DNA of 64,000 bases. It comes from Calliopsis andreniformis. Its lineage: Eukaryota; Arthropoda; Insecta; Hymenoptera; Andrenidae. This document shows positions 24,801 through 39,800 of this stretch, piece by piece. Position 1 is the first letter of the stretch. Each line of letters opens with the position of its first letter. The translations under genes and the position numbers were made by a program. Under the pieces are notes generated by a model. It was given only the letters and a program-made list of their open reading frames with translations. It was not told where the DNA came from and did no database searches. The stretch is taken from assembly GCF_051401765.1 (NCBI RefSeq), contig NC_135071.1, forward strand, positions 17,152,961-17,216,960. The letters are read 5' to 3'.

Positions 24801-27800
24801 AATAAAAGAAAGAGAAGGTTAAGTGGAGAGAGAGAGAGAGAGAGGGAGACAGCAGCCAGCGGGGGGAGGAAGAAGGCGCAGAAAAGCTGGGAGAAAAGCT
24901 AAGAACGATCCGATCCGCAGGGTAGACAAGATTCACACTTGTTGCTCCCTTCTTGCTTGTAACGCGAAAAGCTCGTTTATCCGAAGAATTTCCTAGGGTC
25001 GAAAGGTCGCGCGGTCACGCCGCATGATATCCCTCGTCCTCGCCATCCTCCGTTTTTCCACGCTTCCCTTCTCTTTTTCCGCTTTCCTTTTTCCTCGTCC
25101 CCCCGCTTTCCCTCCCTCGACGATCCACCAGCCGAGATTCGATCGCCGAGGCAGCCAGCCGCGTGGAAATCGAGCTTTATTTTCCGCGAGGAACGCTAAA
25201 CAGGCGGGCGTGCTCGACGGAACGGCTCGAAAGAATTAGAATGGCGTAGGGTGGCGCGAAGGGGGAAGCAGAGGAGAGAGGGGATCGCGGGAACGGAGAA
25301 ACGCTTGCTTACCGTGACTGGTAATAAGAGATCTACGCGAGATAAGCGAACGCTCGCGTAATAAGTAAAACCGGTTTAAGAGACTGTCGACGATAATACG
25401 AGAATCGACGTGCGCGGGATAAAGACGAAACGTTCGGGTGAGTTGCGCGATTCGCCTCGCCGAACGCTGCGAAACGCGAAAGTGCAAACAGGCCGAAAGA
25501 GGAGGCCGAAAAAAAGAAAGAAAACGGGGGATTTGCTTGGCGGGAATGCGGTAGAAAATCGGTGTCCCACGATAACTCCGTGCCTCCCCCTCTCCCTTCT
25601 ATCCCTGCGTGATTATCAGCTGTGCAAATGTTCCCGCGAAGAAAATTTGTAAAATCAACATTGCGCCGTGTTGAAAAACACCGTTAATGGATTCTCGAAT
25701 AGAATAGAGAGGAAGACCTTGTCGCTACTCTTCGTTCGAGCTCCCTGCGCCTAAGATTTATTCAACTCTTGGCCCGCAGCGACCGAACGCTCTTTTCGCC
25801 AGCCACGAAAAGGGGGGTACTTTGGACGCGTCCACTTTGCTCGATTGACTGTCTGGCTTTTCTGTAATCGGACTCCTCCGCCCTTGCTCTCTCCCCTGTT
25901 CTTTCCTCCATCCTCGTCGGAGCAAGCGAACCCCGGCCATGCCTACGGTTTATATATTATATTCATTAGCCGAGTAAATTGCTTTCAGATTATTCTAGTG
26001 ACTATTATAAATTCAAATACTTGTCCAGCTTATGGGATTTCGAAAGAAATTCCAACTGTGATTACGTTATCTCTCACGACTTAGTCGAGTGATAAATATC
26101 GCATGATCTGTGAATAAAGTTTGAATTTTCTTTAAACTGAATGTTACTGAACTGGGGCTTGAATTTTTCTTAATCTACACACCTAGTGTTTCTCGGATTG
26201 GAGAGGTCTAGTTCTGTTGGCACAGTGATTGCCAGCGAAGGGGAGGGGGGCCAATTCTATGCGATTCTATGCACACGTCCACTTTGCTCGATGAACTGTC
26301 TATATTTTCTGTAATCAGACTTCGCTTCCACCCCAATTCTTCTCTGCCCCTGTTCACCCTTGTTTTTTTTCTCTTTATTCCCAGCTCCATCGGAACCACT
26401 GACCAATGTGCCAACGTAATGAGATTTCGGCAAAGGGGGGGCCTTTTCTAATCCCGTTAGGGACTGCTTCTAGTATTCTTGGTCAAAAGTTCCCCGAGCG
26501 CGATGACGAACGGCGCTCGTTAGCCGTAATCTCGGCTCGTTCACGGCGCAAAGGTGAAACAACTTTAAAGAGGCTTATTTATCGCGCTGTAGACGCTCGG
26601 CTTGGAAGGCGCTTAACCTTTCCACGAGCGTTGCGCGAAGCGACTCCGCGTCCAGGCCGAGAACAGACACTCGCGAGATTTACACAGCCGTTTCGAACTC
26701 CTTGTTCCTTCGACAAAATATGCCTATGCTCTCCCGTTCTCTCTTCAGGTGCACTGTGGCCAAAGAGAAGCCAAGGTAATATCAAACCTAAGAAGTGATT
26801 TTCGTGATATCGACTCTTGTGTGCTGTGAAGAAAGAAATGGAGAAGTTTCTGGGAAAAATATAGAGAATGGGCTAAATATTAGATTATTGAGTCGATACA
26901 GAAGTTCGTGCCACATTGTTTTTTCCTTTTATTCTCTGTGGAATTGTTAACATTCGTCGAAATATGTGCAAGTAGAAAGAAGAAACTGTAACTATTTTAT
27001 AGTATAAAAGAAAGGTATCTTTGATGCATGAAAAAGGGGGAAAAGAGTCGCGGCACGAATTTATGTATCAACCTAATTCTTGGGAATCAGATATCCCTGG
27101 CTCTAAAGAAGCTAATATAAAAATTGTACCTATAAATGGACGCTTCTGTAGACGTCGTTCTTTCATCTCTAATGAGTTAGACTTACGATGCAATTTACGT
27201 TTCTTCGTTCAGAAACGAATGATCTGTAGATACAAGTCCCTCCTCAGAAGCAAGTTATCCTATTGGGACTCTTATCTCAATTTTGAATTCCATTTCTCTA
27301 CCCCTACCTTTGCTGGGGTTCAACCAATGATTCTATCTAACTTTCGTTGCGAAAAAGCAGTCAGAATTGTTCCTGAGGGTGTCGATAACAAAGGAGTACG
27401 AGTAAAACGACGCGTATGAGTGTCTTTCGTTTGTGGGTCGAAGCAGCGCGCGACCGTCCCGCGAAAGAATATCGATCCGTCCCGCGAACGGCCATGCGGA
27501 TTGTTCGTCGAAGCCTTTCTCGTGACTCCTCGTTTCCGTCCGCCTATCCATCGTTTTCTCGTGCATTCGCCTCGTCAACTGGGAGCCCGCGGAGGGATAC
27601 TAAAACACAACGCATTTTTAGCCCCTCGTTTTGTACTCCAAATGTTGAGATCGTTGCCAAATTGAATTCCATTGAACTCGAGTTAGACTTCTCTTTATCG
27701 TTTAGGCAAATGGCTTTTCAACTTGAAGCTACCAATTAGTACAGAAAAAAGAAAATTATTAGACTTGAAGAATATCTACATATTTTTTCAATTTTCAACA

Positions 27801-30800
27801 TTTTAAAATATAATCGCTACGTATACTTTCATTGCACGCATTTAATACTTGGTGTCTCGGATACACAAGTTGCAGATTAAGATTTAACACAATTGTGGTA
27901 GAACCTCTGCAGATTCTCGGAACTTTTTCACATCATACTAGATGTACATTTGCGTGATTCCTTGAGGTGTACAGTAAAGCTGCAAAAATATAACATGTAG
28001 TCCAATCATTTGCACACCTCTATAATTACCGACTAGAGGTGTCTAATTACACAATAATTACCTCTGAGTAGTATCTTACAATCTGATGGATGTAATTACT
28101 ATGAAACATATATTTATCGTAGAAACTATTTTTGTACTCTTCGAGACATAGCCATTTCGTTTATAGTAACGAAGGTTTCTTCCTCCTCGATGATGGTTGG
28201 TTGGATTTCAGTAAAAGTGGGGTCATTGCTCGGATCGCCAGTTAAAATCGCAGTTATCGGAACGATGATATTACGTGTGATGATCGCGTAACAGTCTCTT
28301 CGTTTCGAGCGAATTGTCGCTTCCCGCGTGCGCTAAGAATACACGTTAATGTGATTGGAATGCCACTGAAATTAAAGCCACCTTTCACGGGAACGTAATG
28401 ACTCTTTATAAACTACGACGTCAACTTGGTTCCTCGAGTCACGGCTTCTCCACGCTGCGTCCTACTTTCTTGGAATATTTGAATAACCGTGTATCGATAG
28501 ATAACGTGCGTTAAAAGCATGCCCAACCGATCCTCGGTTCCTTCGAAACCTTCAGCGGCTTTGTCCCTCGCGATTCGCCTCTCTCCCCCTTCGTTCGATT
28601 CTGCTCTCGTTGCTCGTGTTCTTGGACCAGTCGATCGAGCTCGATAGATCAGCTTAAAGTTGAGCTCCAAGATATCCCTTTATTCAAATACAATATCGCA
28701 GAAGGTTATAGACTTGTCAGTTTTTCCCCTTATCTTGCAATTATCCTTGCGTCTCACTTTGCCCAGTGAAACAAAAATGAATATGTATATACATGAATTG
28801 ACTTCCAGAAGATATTTCTTAGTATCTATAACGACTACAACCTTGTTGCTAGCGATGAGTCAGGAGATTATACCGAGTAAAGACTGTAGACTGATTCAGT
28901 GACTATTCGGCTGCATCCCATTGGTCAGATTGATAATGCACTCTTATCCAGGCTAGAGCAAATATATTCTAAGCGTCGAGGCAAGCAGTTTAAAAGAAAC
29001 GTGAAAGATAAGGGCTTGAGCCTCGGGGTCGGGTCAACTTTAGTCCCCATTAATCTCCCTATACAATGTATTTTTAAGTTTCTTAGAGAATCCATTAAAC
29101 GGAGTGTATATTCTCTCTTCCATTCAGTAAAATCTCGGTATAATGTCTCTATGGTACCACAGATCTATGCAGAGCTCACATTCAACAAGCAGAGAGTTTA
29201 CAGCGAGCGAATGCTGTACAATATCTCGTAGAAGGATGTAAGCATCGAACGCATGGTAACCAGCAGTCCACTAATACTGAAAAGTACGACGAAATAAATT
29301 CATAGAGTTCTCAGTGCGGCAGCGATAACGCTTATCTCGGTTTCCACGTTCGGTTGAAACACGAAGGGAGCCCGTTCTCTCGATCGACGTCCTTCGAGGA
29401 ACGATCTCCTTGCGATCCTTTTCGACGAGGCCCGATCGCGCTCGTCATACGTCGCGAGTTCTCTTTCCTCTGTTCGTTGCGCCACCGGCCTCTTTCAATC
29501 GCCCACCCCTCACCCCTCAGCCCGCCGTCGCCAGTTCGTTCCCTCCTATACATTCAGCCCCCTTCCCGCGCCCCTCCGCCTACTCCACCGACGTCGTCCC
29601 TTTTCTTCTCGAGTGTTGCGTTCGCAGCTCGTTATCTGGGCCACGAAACGCGAACGCTGTTCGCGCGATTCAACGTTTCCGAAATAAAAGCTAAAGCGTT
29701 GCACGCTGCACGTTTAACGTAATCCTTTCGCGGGACTGTTGGAGAATCTGGGAAGTCTTGCCCTGGGATATCGCCTTGATAGGAGCAGCGGGTATTATCC
29801 TTGCAATTAGCCATGTTTGGAGGATATTCCTTGTAGTGGTCTTCTTTGCTGCGTTTAATCTGGTCTCGAGTTAATCGGGCGTAGTTCTCCTATTCCCACG
29901 ATGGCGTCGTTCGTCAGGTTTAGAACTTGGGGAACAGATATATCGATGATAATTAGACAGCATGCGAGCACGTTTTAATAGCGTGATAAAGATGCTGGAG
30001 TAAATTGTGTTTAATAAACCAGCCACAAAGAGGGGCCATTCATTGGTATGGGTCGAGGCTCGAGATACGACCGGTGCTTGAACACATGTCGCGCATCGAA
30101 TGGAGTACATACTCTCGCACGTATAAACGAACTGAATCGCGAGGCACAGTGAGTCACGAAATTACTGGCGCGGACGATATTAAAATTAGAAAGACCCGCG
30201 GTGGAACTCCATTTAGCCAGATGAATTTTGTAGAGAAAACTGGTCCAGCGAAGCTTTAGTATCGCAACTGATATTGTCTTATTTTCGTATTAATCGATAA
30301 TGCATTTAATTGATACCAATTTGCCAATTGAGAAGTCGCTTTTTAGAATGTCTCTAAGAGGATTAGTCACGACTTCTTTTTACGAAGTTACAGTAATTCA
30401 ATAACTGACAATGTTTCGACCTAGTGTTCGAACACTTCCATTAGCTGCTGTACATTTTACTTAAAAATAAGTATCCTTCGAACCAACAATAATTAACCAC
30501 AAAACTGTAAAATGTAAATTGCAATACTATACCGTATTCAAAATTCCTTCTCATGCAACTCATTGCACATTGCACACCGCAGACCTTGTAATTCCTTTCA
30601 GAAACCACTTGCAAGAACAATCTATAACCTGTAACAACAGCCTCAAAAAAGAAAGAAAAATACATGTATAATAATAAAGAGGAAGCATTTGTAATTTTTG
30701 CCAAGGAAAATTCGTGCAAAACCAACACGGGGGCTTGCTGACAACTTCAACTTTGTTTCAATAAAGAAAAACGGTGACTTTGTCAGAAAGCTGTCAGGTT

Positions 30801-33800
30801 AGTTTCGGTTATCATTTGCAGGTTATATTTATTCAAATGAAATGCATTTTATGCACGAACGACAGCAAGAAAGACAAGGTTTCGTTATACAAGTTTGATT
30901 TAAATAAATTAACAGGACTGATCCAATTAGTACTTCTATTTAACTAACACAGTTAACTAAGAACTACCTTAATCCTCCGTCAGTAACCTTATTTTTACTG
31001 ACGTCATCTGCGAACTGTATCTATGCAATTTTTGTAGGTTACTGTATTTTAAAAAATCCAGAAAAATTCTTAAACACTTTCAAGTTTCTAAAACATCATT
31101 TAGTAGTCTTTATTGCTATATCGCACGTGTAGTTCAAAAGTGACACAGCTTAAAAAAGTACGATCGCGTCTGTTGAGTTGTGTCACTCTAGAAGTACATG
31201 CGCGATATGTTACTCTAATTCTTTTAAACAAGACAAGAGAAAATTCAAAAACAAGAATAATCAGAGTCACAAACGACTCAAACTGCAGACGGAGGCTTAA
31301 CCCCCCTCTGGCATACTCAATTATCACACCTTTCGCGAGCACACAGAGTCCATTTTCTCCCACTATTTTCCCATTTTAAGCTTCTATTCTAAGCTCTCAA
31401 AAAGTCATCAAAAATTCTGAGCTACTTATCGAACCCTCTATTTTAATACACCATGCTCAAATAAACCACTTACAGAATTAATTAAAAAGGAATAAAGATT
31501 CAAAGAAAGTTCACAAAAAATCGGGATTCACAGCGTACAAAATGGACCCAGTATACCCACGAAGGGTTAAAAAATGCCCAAGCTGATCTCACAGAAATTT
31601 TCCTGAAAAAGGAAGAACAGCTCGGAACAAGGAAACGCTCCCCTGTATCCTTCCCAAGGTAACGACGAACATCCCCAAATATTTGCCGATCGCCCTGCCT
31701 CCTCTCCAAACATCATCGTTCTCCATCGTTCCCTCTTCGCCTCGTCGTCGAAGCTCGCCTAGTCGAAACGGGACGGTTCCCCTTCGGTTGATCGTTACAT
31801 CGTCTTCGTTCGCCGCGCGGAGAACGCAGGCGGCGCGCGCGTCGCACCGAGATCCATCCCCTCCTCGGTCGCGTGCCACGAACCTCCTCTCCTTCAATCA
31901 TTCCCGCGCCGGCCGCCGCGAGGAGCGCGCGTCGTTTTGCCACGCTGTCACGGGTTACGCCACGAGCGGCGTACGTTGTGTACGTCGATCCATCCGAGGC
32001 TCGCTTGTGCCGCGTGTGTGACCAATGACCTGCCCTCGTGTTTAGCTGAAACGCGGGGTTGCGCGGCTGCGCCTTGTGAAACAGTGAAAACGTGCCCGTC
32101 CGTCGAGTGCCATCGCACGGTCACGAGGTTACGCGTCCCTCGAGCTTTTAACAATTACCCTGAACTCAGCTGTGGATCTCCCCGCGCGTTCACAGTGTCC
32201 CGCGAACGACTGTGCTGCATTAACGGTACTGTGGAGCGCTGCACGTCGCACGTGCACTAGGTAACCTGGATCTCGCCCCGCCAATCTATTGGTTCGGCTG
32301 CAGGGTAAGTGAAGGATCTCTGGGTCTTTGGAGGTTAGAGTGGAGTTCGCGTTTCGGAGAGTTTGGCGGGTGGAAATTGGGGGTTAGGTGAAGCGTGGTT
32401 GGTTGTTTGGGGATACGGTCCCGTGTTTGCTTTCGGACATACTCGTGGTGAGCGACAGTGGCGCCACCTGGCCACCGTTGCGCAAACGGCCCGCGCGCGA
32501 CGCCGATTCGTCGAGGCAATCGTTCGGGGCTGTTGAACGTCGTTTTGAAGATTGTTGGGAAATATGAGAGGAAATGTTTCTGTTGTTGAGGATTGAGTAC
32601 AGTGGATTGGGTTGGGAATGAGGGATCGATTAGAGGGATTTTTTAATACGGATTGAGGGGATTTGGTACTCTGTGGTCTTGTAATCCACTGGTTCTTGAT
32701 ATTTCAATTACTTCACGCGTTCAATGCTTTGCGAGTTTTCCACGATTTTCGTGAAGCTTATTGGAAAGAAGAATGTTTGCATATTTGATATCGTACTTAT
32801 CGATTTTTGTTGCTTGAATGTTAAGTAAACTTTAATAAATGTTGAGATTTCTTTTGAATACTCTTAAGTGGATTTAAGAGAATACACGAGCTTAATGCGT
32901 TAGTCACCGGTAAGCGTCATGGCGGTGAATGTATTAATGCGTTTTCTGTTGGTGCATTCCTCCAATTGTGAGCTGGGTCTGTTATCTAAGTCGTTGATTT
33001 TAGTGTGTAAAGCTTTTAGGGCTCGTAAATCTCTCGGTCTTCAGAAATTATCTCTAGAGTAGGATTAGATATTTAAAATTCCAACTTGTGTCTTAATTTA
33101 AATAGTAATATTTCATGGAAATTATGGTCGTTATGGCGAATGAACGCTTAGTTTTTAGCGATGCTACTAGAATTCTAAAACACATATTTTTCATAGCATT
33201 TTCATTTTCTTGTTATTCTTGGTGGTAAGATTGCATAGAGAAACCAATTTCAAGATAAGCGCGACACATGCAATAGAGTTCTTGATTATCACTGTAATCC
33301 GTGATTCATTACCTAAGTAATAAAGACATAAATAATAATGTCTTTATTACTCTGAACAGATAACGATACGTAGAAATAGTACATATTACGTAAAATTACA
33401 GTTAAATTTTAGTCAAACTATTCTGCATTCGACACGAATGCATCACCGATTCGACCAATCATAAACCTAGAATCTAGAAGGAACACGAGAACCAATCATA
33501 GCCCTCGTTAGTCTTCGTTTATTCATTGGATAGAATGGAAAAAGACTAGAATATTTCCAAGCAGAGTAGCTTCATTTAAGTAAATTAACTTCGTTTAATA
33601 ATTCATTCGATTATCGCTCAATTCTGCATCGGAGAATAGAAATAGAGATACCATAAATATCGAGTCTGTAGCTTATAACAAGGAAGCACTGTGCACTCGT
33701 TGATTTCGCATTTGAAAACGATTCTTGTCCACGTAAACGTCCCAAATCAACCAATAAACCCCGCACGCCAGATCGAATAAAAGCTAGCTCACGAGTCGAA

Positions 33801-36800
33801 CAGATGCAACTCGAGTTCCTTCGATCGAGACCATTTTTAACCATTTTCGAAGCAGGGAATAAAACGTTCCGAGGGAAATAAGAGAAAACGCGTTCGGGAC
33901 GGGGGAAGAAAGGAAGAAAGGAATAGGTTGAGTATTACAAAGCGTGTTATGGTATGGGACGAGGAGGGGGGCGGACGATGGGGGGACGCGAAGAGGAACA
34001 GGAACAGGTTTAACATCGGTTACGCCGAGTAAGAGACCTGTTCGGGTATATCTATTAGATCTCTGGCTTTCGTTGCGCTCCTCTGCCTCTTCCCTTCGTG
34101 CACGTTCTCCTCGCTGCCTGTTTCCTTTCCGATTTCGATGTCAAGGTACCGCCTGCCTTAGGATCGTTCCTACGATCGAAATATGCTTAGAACGTTTAAC
34201 GTAATAAGTCTGAACAGGTTTGGGAAGAGCTGCATAGTTTTAGAGTCCAAAAGTGAACGATACTTGTCGGGGGCGAGCTTGGAATCAGTGATGCTTGAAA
34301 AAAACCTCATTCGCATGAATTAATAAAACATATTGAGTTGTCTGAAAAGTTTATTCCAATTCCCTATAGATGGTGTTTGAATTCATTGAAATAGATGAAG
34401 TTAATGGATTCTTATATTTGTATTACTCAAGGTTATTTTTTTTTAGGTTAAGAAAATGACTCTCTGGTCGAATCAGTATTTTATTAGCTTGTTATTTATT
34501 GAAGAGGGTCTTCTGATAGAAAATCGATTTCTTGTTTTCTTCATATTTTTTTAGTGAAGCTTAAAAAATTTGAAGTTCTTCGAAACCACTTTTTTCGAAC
34601 TGGCGATCTTAAAGTTTTAAAGTAAATGAGGCTGTCTTTGCGAAGTATTGCGCAATCGATTTCAATATTTCTTATTCTGACGTAAACGCATCGCTACTTA
34701 ATCAATAGTAGGTCTGAAAGAAATGCGTAGAATGTTATAGGTTATGTCTCTAGAAGGAAGATAGTTTTTGTAAGAAATATTCCTTCATTGCTTGGGCCAC
34801 AATCGACACAAGTCTCTATTCCTTCTTCGTCTCTAAATAGGATTCTGACATCTTCGTTAAAAACTTGCCATTTTGGCAGTGACGGCTAAGACCAGAAGGC
34901 TTCAACTTGAAACTTGAAAGGGTATTTCAATTGACGTAGAAAAAACAAGCTCAAGATGGGCAAAGTGGTTTCAAGTGACTCGACTAATGCGAGCGAGGCT
35001 GTAGTGCTATCAGGAACCAATTACGAATAGACACTTTCTAGCAGCACGTGATACTTTTGTATATTCCGTTCTGTACATCTGTTTATTACTCTCTGACCCC
35101 CTTTTTCTTGACAGTTCGCTTTCCAGCTACCGTATTCTCGTGACCGATAGCAGTGGTTATTTAAATCGAGCGAGAAGCATGTGAGCAGGAAATAGCTAAC
35201 AAGAAAACAGTTTATTTCCAATGCAAATCCGCACAAATCACACGCCTGTTCCCTTCGCGTGCTCGTGGATAACGGAAGCCTCGCATCAATTGTCTGTTCG
35301 CATTAGTTTACATCAATATTCAATGAATTATGCCTGACGTCGTACGATTCCTGCAAACATGAAAACAGTTCGAGCCTTTGTGGCGTCCATTAACTTAATC
35401 ACTATCTAGTTATTTCTTTTTAGAAACATTCATAATCCTAAAACTAAGGGTGTTCCATAACTCAATAATATATTTAGAATTTTTCGTAAAATCTGATCTT
35501 TATTAACTTCTTGGAGGAGGCTGCTACACATTTGTACCTTCAATTTTTCTTAAATACAAGTACAATTACTAGACAGCAGATTTTAATACAAATTCAAGTT
35601 TTTATAGACACATTAAAGAAGAGAATTTGAGTAAAAACCTGTTTCATTCTTTAGATATCACGATGCGTACTTGTTACGCTTTGTAACAGCAGAAAAATCC
35701 AGTTTAATATTTACGAAGGATACAATAGAAATTCTTGGAGGGTGAATATTCCCTAGGGCCTAAGAAATTTCCTATTGGCCTATTTCCCACTGTCTATTTT
35801 TGATTAGAAATATATAGTAATTGAATACATTTACAAAATAAGGTACAATTATTCTATTAGGTCTTCGAAAAAGTTCCTCCCACAGATTAAAGCAGTCCAT
35901 ACGGAGACACGTGTTGCTGAAAAGCATTGCAAATTGATAGTGTCGGTCACTGGTGACTATCACACAACCAACAGTGAATGCGTGAAACCCGAAAAGGGAC
36001 ACGCACAGCAGCCGTAATTCGCTTGCGTCACATTCGAAACGAGAGCGAAACCGCTTCCGTTCTTCGCTGCGTTCCGTTTCAGTTTCGACTCGACGTTGCT
36101 CGTTCCTCCTGGCTGTGTCCATCTATCTACCTGCTCGCCTGTCTGCTTACCTACCTACCTATCTACCTACATACCTACCTTCCTACCTGTTCACTCTTCT
36201 GCCCGCCTGCCAGCCTGCCTGCTTGCCTGCTGTTGCCTCTCCTGCTGGAAAAAGTAAATGCAACGTGCTCCTTCTCCTTCAGCCCTCTCCTCGTGCACTT
36301 TTGCTTCGACGAGTTCTTCCTTGAATTTTTTTTCTCTCCTTATCTGAACCTCGTGTCAACCTGCACACTTACGGTCGTTTCCTATCGCCATACAGAGATT
36401 GTCCTATGTCTGCATCCCTTTGATACTTGGATTTACATATCGCACCTTTGTTTCAAAAGGGACACAGTTCAGGAAACGTGGTTTACATGTTAGGGACATG
36501 AAGCAGTTTAATCTAAGGTGTATTTTGGTAAAAATTGTCTTTTTAGTTGGGTCACTGTTGAAGCGAGGGTGTGATATGTGGTCTCAAAGGTAGAGAGATT
36601 TAAGTTAGAGTTTTTTGAGGATTACTGTTCGTTAGAATTCCTTTTTAATGAGGTTAATCATTTTTTTCTAGAGTTGATTCACTGATTTTTAATGTGTTTT
36701 TAATATATTGTGTATTATATGCTCGTAATTAGTCGAGATTATTAGGCGAGATTATAAGGAGGGAATTTGTAGAGGCTTCATTTGATTGTAGATGCAATTC

Positions 36801-39800
36801 TCAAGTGCATAATTAGCTAAAGAATACTTTACAGTGTTTACAATTTATGACAAAATATATCTAGTAACATAACCTGTAGATAATTGGTTCTTAACCTCAC
36901 CGCTGTTGATGAGTCGCAAGATTGTACCACAGGAAATGCTGAACATGTTGCAGAGGTACAATTAGTTGTTAAAAAAAACGCCTTGCACTGTAATACAAAT
37001 ATATTGCTATTAACATAACCTATAATTCCACACGTTGCATGCAGGCCATGCGGGATCTGCACTTATAGGAGTAATTTTCTGGCTTCATATTTCGTATTCC
37101 GTTGCCTCTAACAGAATAGTTTTTAATGAGCATCCGAGCGCAGGTAATTTCTTAATTACCACCGAACATATGCGCATAATGAACAATAGATTCTACTGAT
37201 TCAGGTACCTCCATAAATAATTGCGCAATGTCTTGTAATATGCATCCTTCATAAATCTTTCACAGATAAGCCTCTCATAACGAAAGTAACTCTTGTTACA
37301 GATTTAGCTCGAATATTTCTTTCAAGTACATCAAACCCAAACGTAACGAAAGTGTTAAATTCATTTCTCCATCCTTTTCAAGGTTTACGACATCACCTTT
37401 GCTCTCGAGGCACTCGCAGGCACGCTATAGCCCCTCGAAGAACGCAACGCTTCTCGATGTCTCATCGCTTAGCGAGAAGTCGCGGTCGCACCTGTTCTTC
37501 GCGTTTAGATGAAAATTCTGACCAGGCTGGCCTGAGAGCAGCAGGCACGGGGACCCGTGGCCGTCTTCCAGATGTCGAGGAAGGTCTATGGAGAGGGAAG
37601 CGTTTACGAGCTTGCAGCGATGTGCTTCGTCCTCTTTGTATTACTTCGCAATAGGGGATCGTAGCAGAGAGCTCATCGCTGCATCATCCCTGTTTTCTCG
37701 AAGGCATTATCATTTTTCAGCCTTAAGAAAAGTTACTCTTACGTTCTATAAGCTCATTAACAAACTCGTGAGATCTGCAGTAATTAAAGATTGTATTTTT
37801 ATTTTAGATATTCTTCCCGTAAAGTTTGATAGAAATGATTTTGATCGCGTTCTCGTCCGAACGAATCTGTTAAACTAGAGGTAAGCGTGAGGGTCGATGA
37901 CCGTAGAGGAACTTGAATAACGCGTTTGGTTGAGGGAGGATGGTGGTGGTGGTGTCGGTGGTGGTGGTAGTCGGGGGCGGCGGCGGTGACGAACATCAGG
38001 GGAGGCGGGAGAATCGAACTCGAGCCGCGTATCTGAACGGGACGAAGCTGCGTTTACGACCTACGGCCCAGATGCAGTTGCAACAGCGAGGTGTAGTTGC
38101 AACAGGCCAGATAACGTGGACACTTAGATACTAGAACTTTACGAAGCTTACAGACAACAACTTTGGTTTTTTGAGAGACACGGGAGTTGCAGCTTGTCCG
38201 ATAATTAAAATCCTAATTTTTGTAGATCTCTTCTTACCATCTTGCAAGCAGCGTCACTGAATTAGTGAGGCTTTTCTGATAGAAATGAGCATAGACAGCG
38301 CTATTCGAGTCCTACAAGTCCCCTTCGCAGCATTGTGGAAGCACGATATGGTACTTTGGTTCAATCTCTAATCATTAATTCAGGGTAATAAATTCAGATT
38401 GATCACCATTCGATTTATATCTTATTCTGACTCATTTTTCTAGAGAGGACTTGACTAATCCATTAACACTACTTTCGAAAAGATGTGACCCAGATAAGAG
38501 AAACTAAATTACGTGAAAAATAGTGAAAGTATGGGTTACCATTCAGCCTATATCTCTATCCAATAATTTCTAATTCAGATATGTACTCACCTGAAGCAGT
38601 ATACCTATTCCAAAAGCCAGAGTTATTCATGTTCTAATGATTAATCTCTTCGGGCCCATCTGCAGGCCCAAGCCAGAGAGAAGTCTCGCCAAAAGATTAG
38701 AGGCGAACTGTAATCAGAGAAGTTGAGCCTGGAAATTAGCCACCACTATCTCCCTGTGATTAATAGTAGCTCGAATGCCGTCTTAACATGTTTAAACGTT
38801 CGCAAAAGGGAGCCATAGCCGCGGGTAGATCTCTAGCTCACGCAGAAAGCATACAGGAAGATCCTGGGGAAAGGGTCGGGCCTGTGCCTTCTGGTAACTG
38901 ACTGATTGCTCTGCAATCATGAATTAGACTAAAGCAGGGTATGAATCACAGGATTAAAAAACCTCCAAAGCGTTTTCACTTTTCTTCTAAGAACAGGTCG
39001 ATCCAGAGATCGTTAACATTTGTCCTTTCCGTCTGTTCCAGAGAAACGAGAATCTCGATTTTTCGCTGAACGTGCCGCAGCCTCATCATCATCACCATCA
39101 AGCGTCTTATCACCACGACGGCTACGCCATGGCTGATCAGGTGAGTTTAATCGACTCGGTCGACGGCAACGTCACGGTGACGGTCGTGGTCGCGTCAGCT
39201 CGCGCGATTCTTCCGCTCCGCTGTACTGTATCGAATGTATCCACGAGAACCGGTCTCTCCCTCCATGCCACCGACCTCTGGTTCCTTGGGGTTTTTACAG
39301 CCGACGTTTCTCTGTTCTGATCTGCCTCTGCCCGAAACGCAGCCTCCACTTGGGACTCGAGGGGATCGAGTCGCTCTGATAGAGCCTTTGAAGCGCATAC
39401 AATAGTACCTAGATAGTTCGGGACTATGTAGAATACATAGGGATATGTTTTAAAGGTCTACTTATACAGGGTGATCAGTTTATCTGGAAACCCTCTGAGT
39501 GTTGGTACTATTTATTCTGAGTGCTGTTGGCAGTGTAAGTGTAGCCAACAGTTATTAGAGAGTTTCCAATTAAACTGGTCACTCTGTACATATGTGCTGT
39601 ACGTGTCTTATGGGAAAGAGCATAAAGGGCAGTGGTTTCCAGGGGCTTCTCATGAGAGATGAATAGTACTCATAATTATAAAGCAAAATCGACAGAAGCC
39701 ACATCTTGTAGACGCTTTAATTACGTCACAGGCTCAGAGTTTTGGGAATTGTGACTTTTGTTGCTTTGCTTTGTTGTTGCTATAGGGACAGAGGAAAGGG

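Noticed and set aside
27021..27419. 132-codon plus-strand frame in TOX intron 1
   Set aside because: Looks more protein-like than most but has no recognisable motif and no upstream or downstream exon; a search would decide.
31113..31363. Opposed 87-88-codon frames on both strands with similar peptides
   Set aside because: The similarity arises because the DNA is a palindrome (family B element), not because of coding.
34334..34380. Mariner-like terminal phrase TTGAGTTGTCTGAAAAGTTT
   Set aside because: Only one end is visible and no transposase remnant follows, so an element cannot be delimited.
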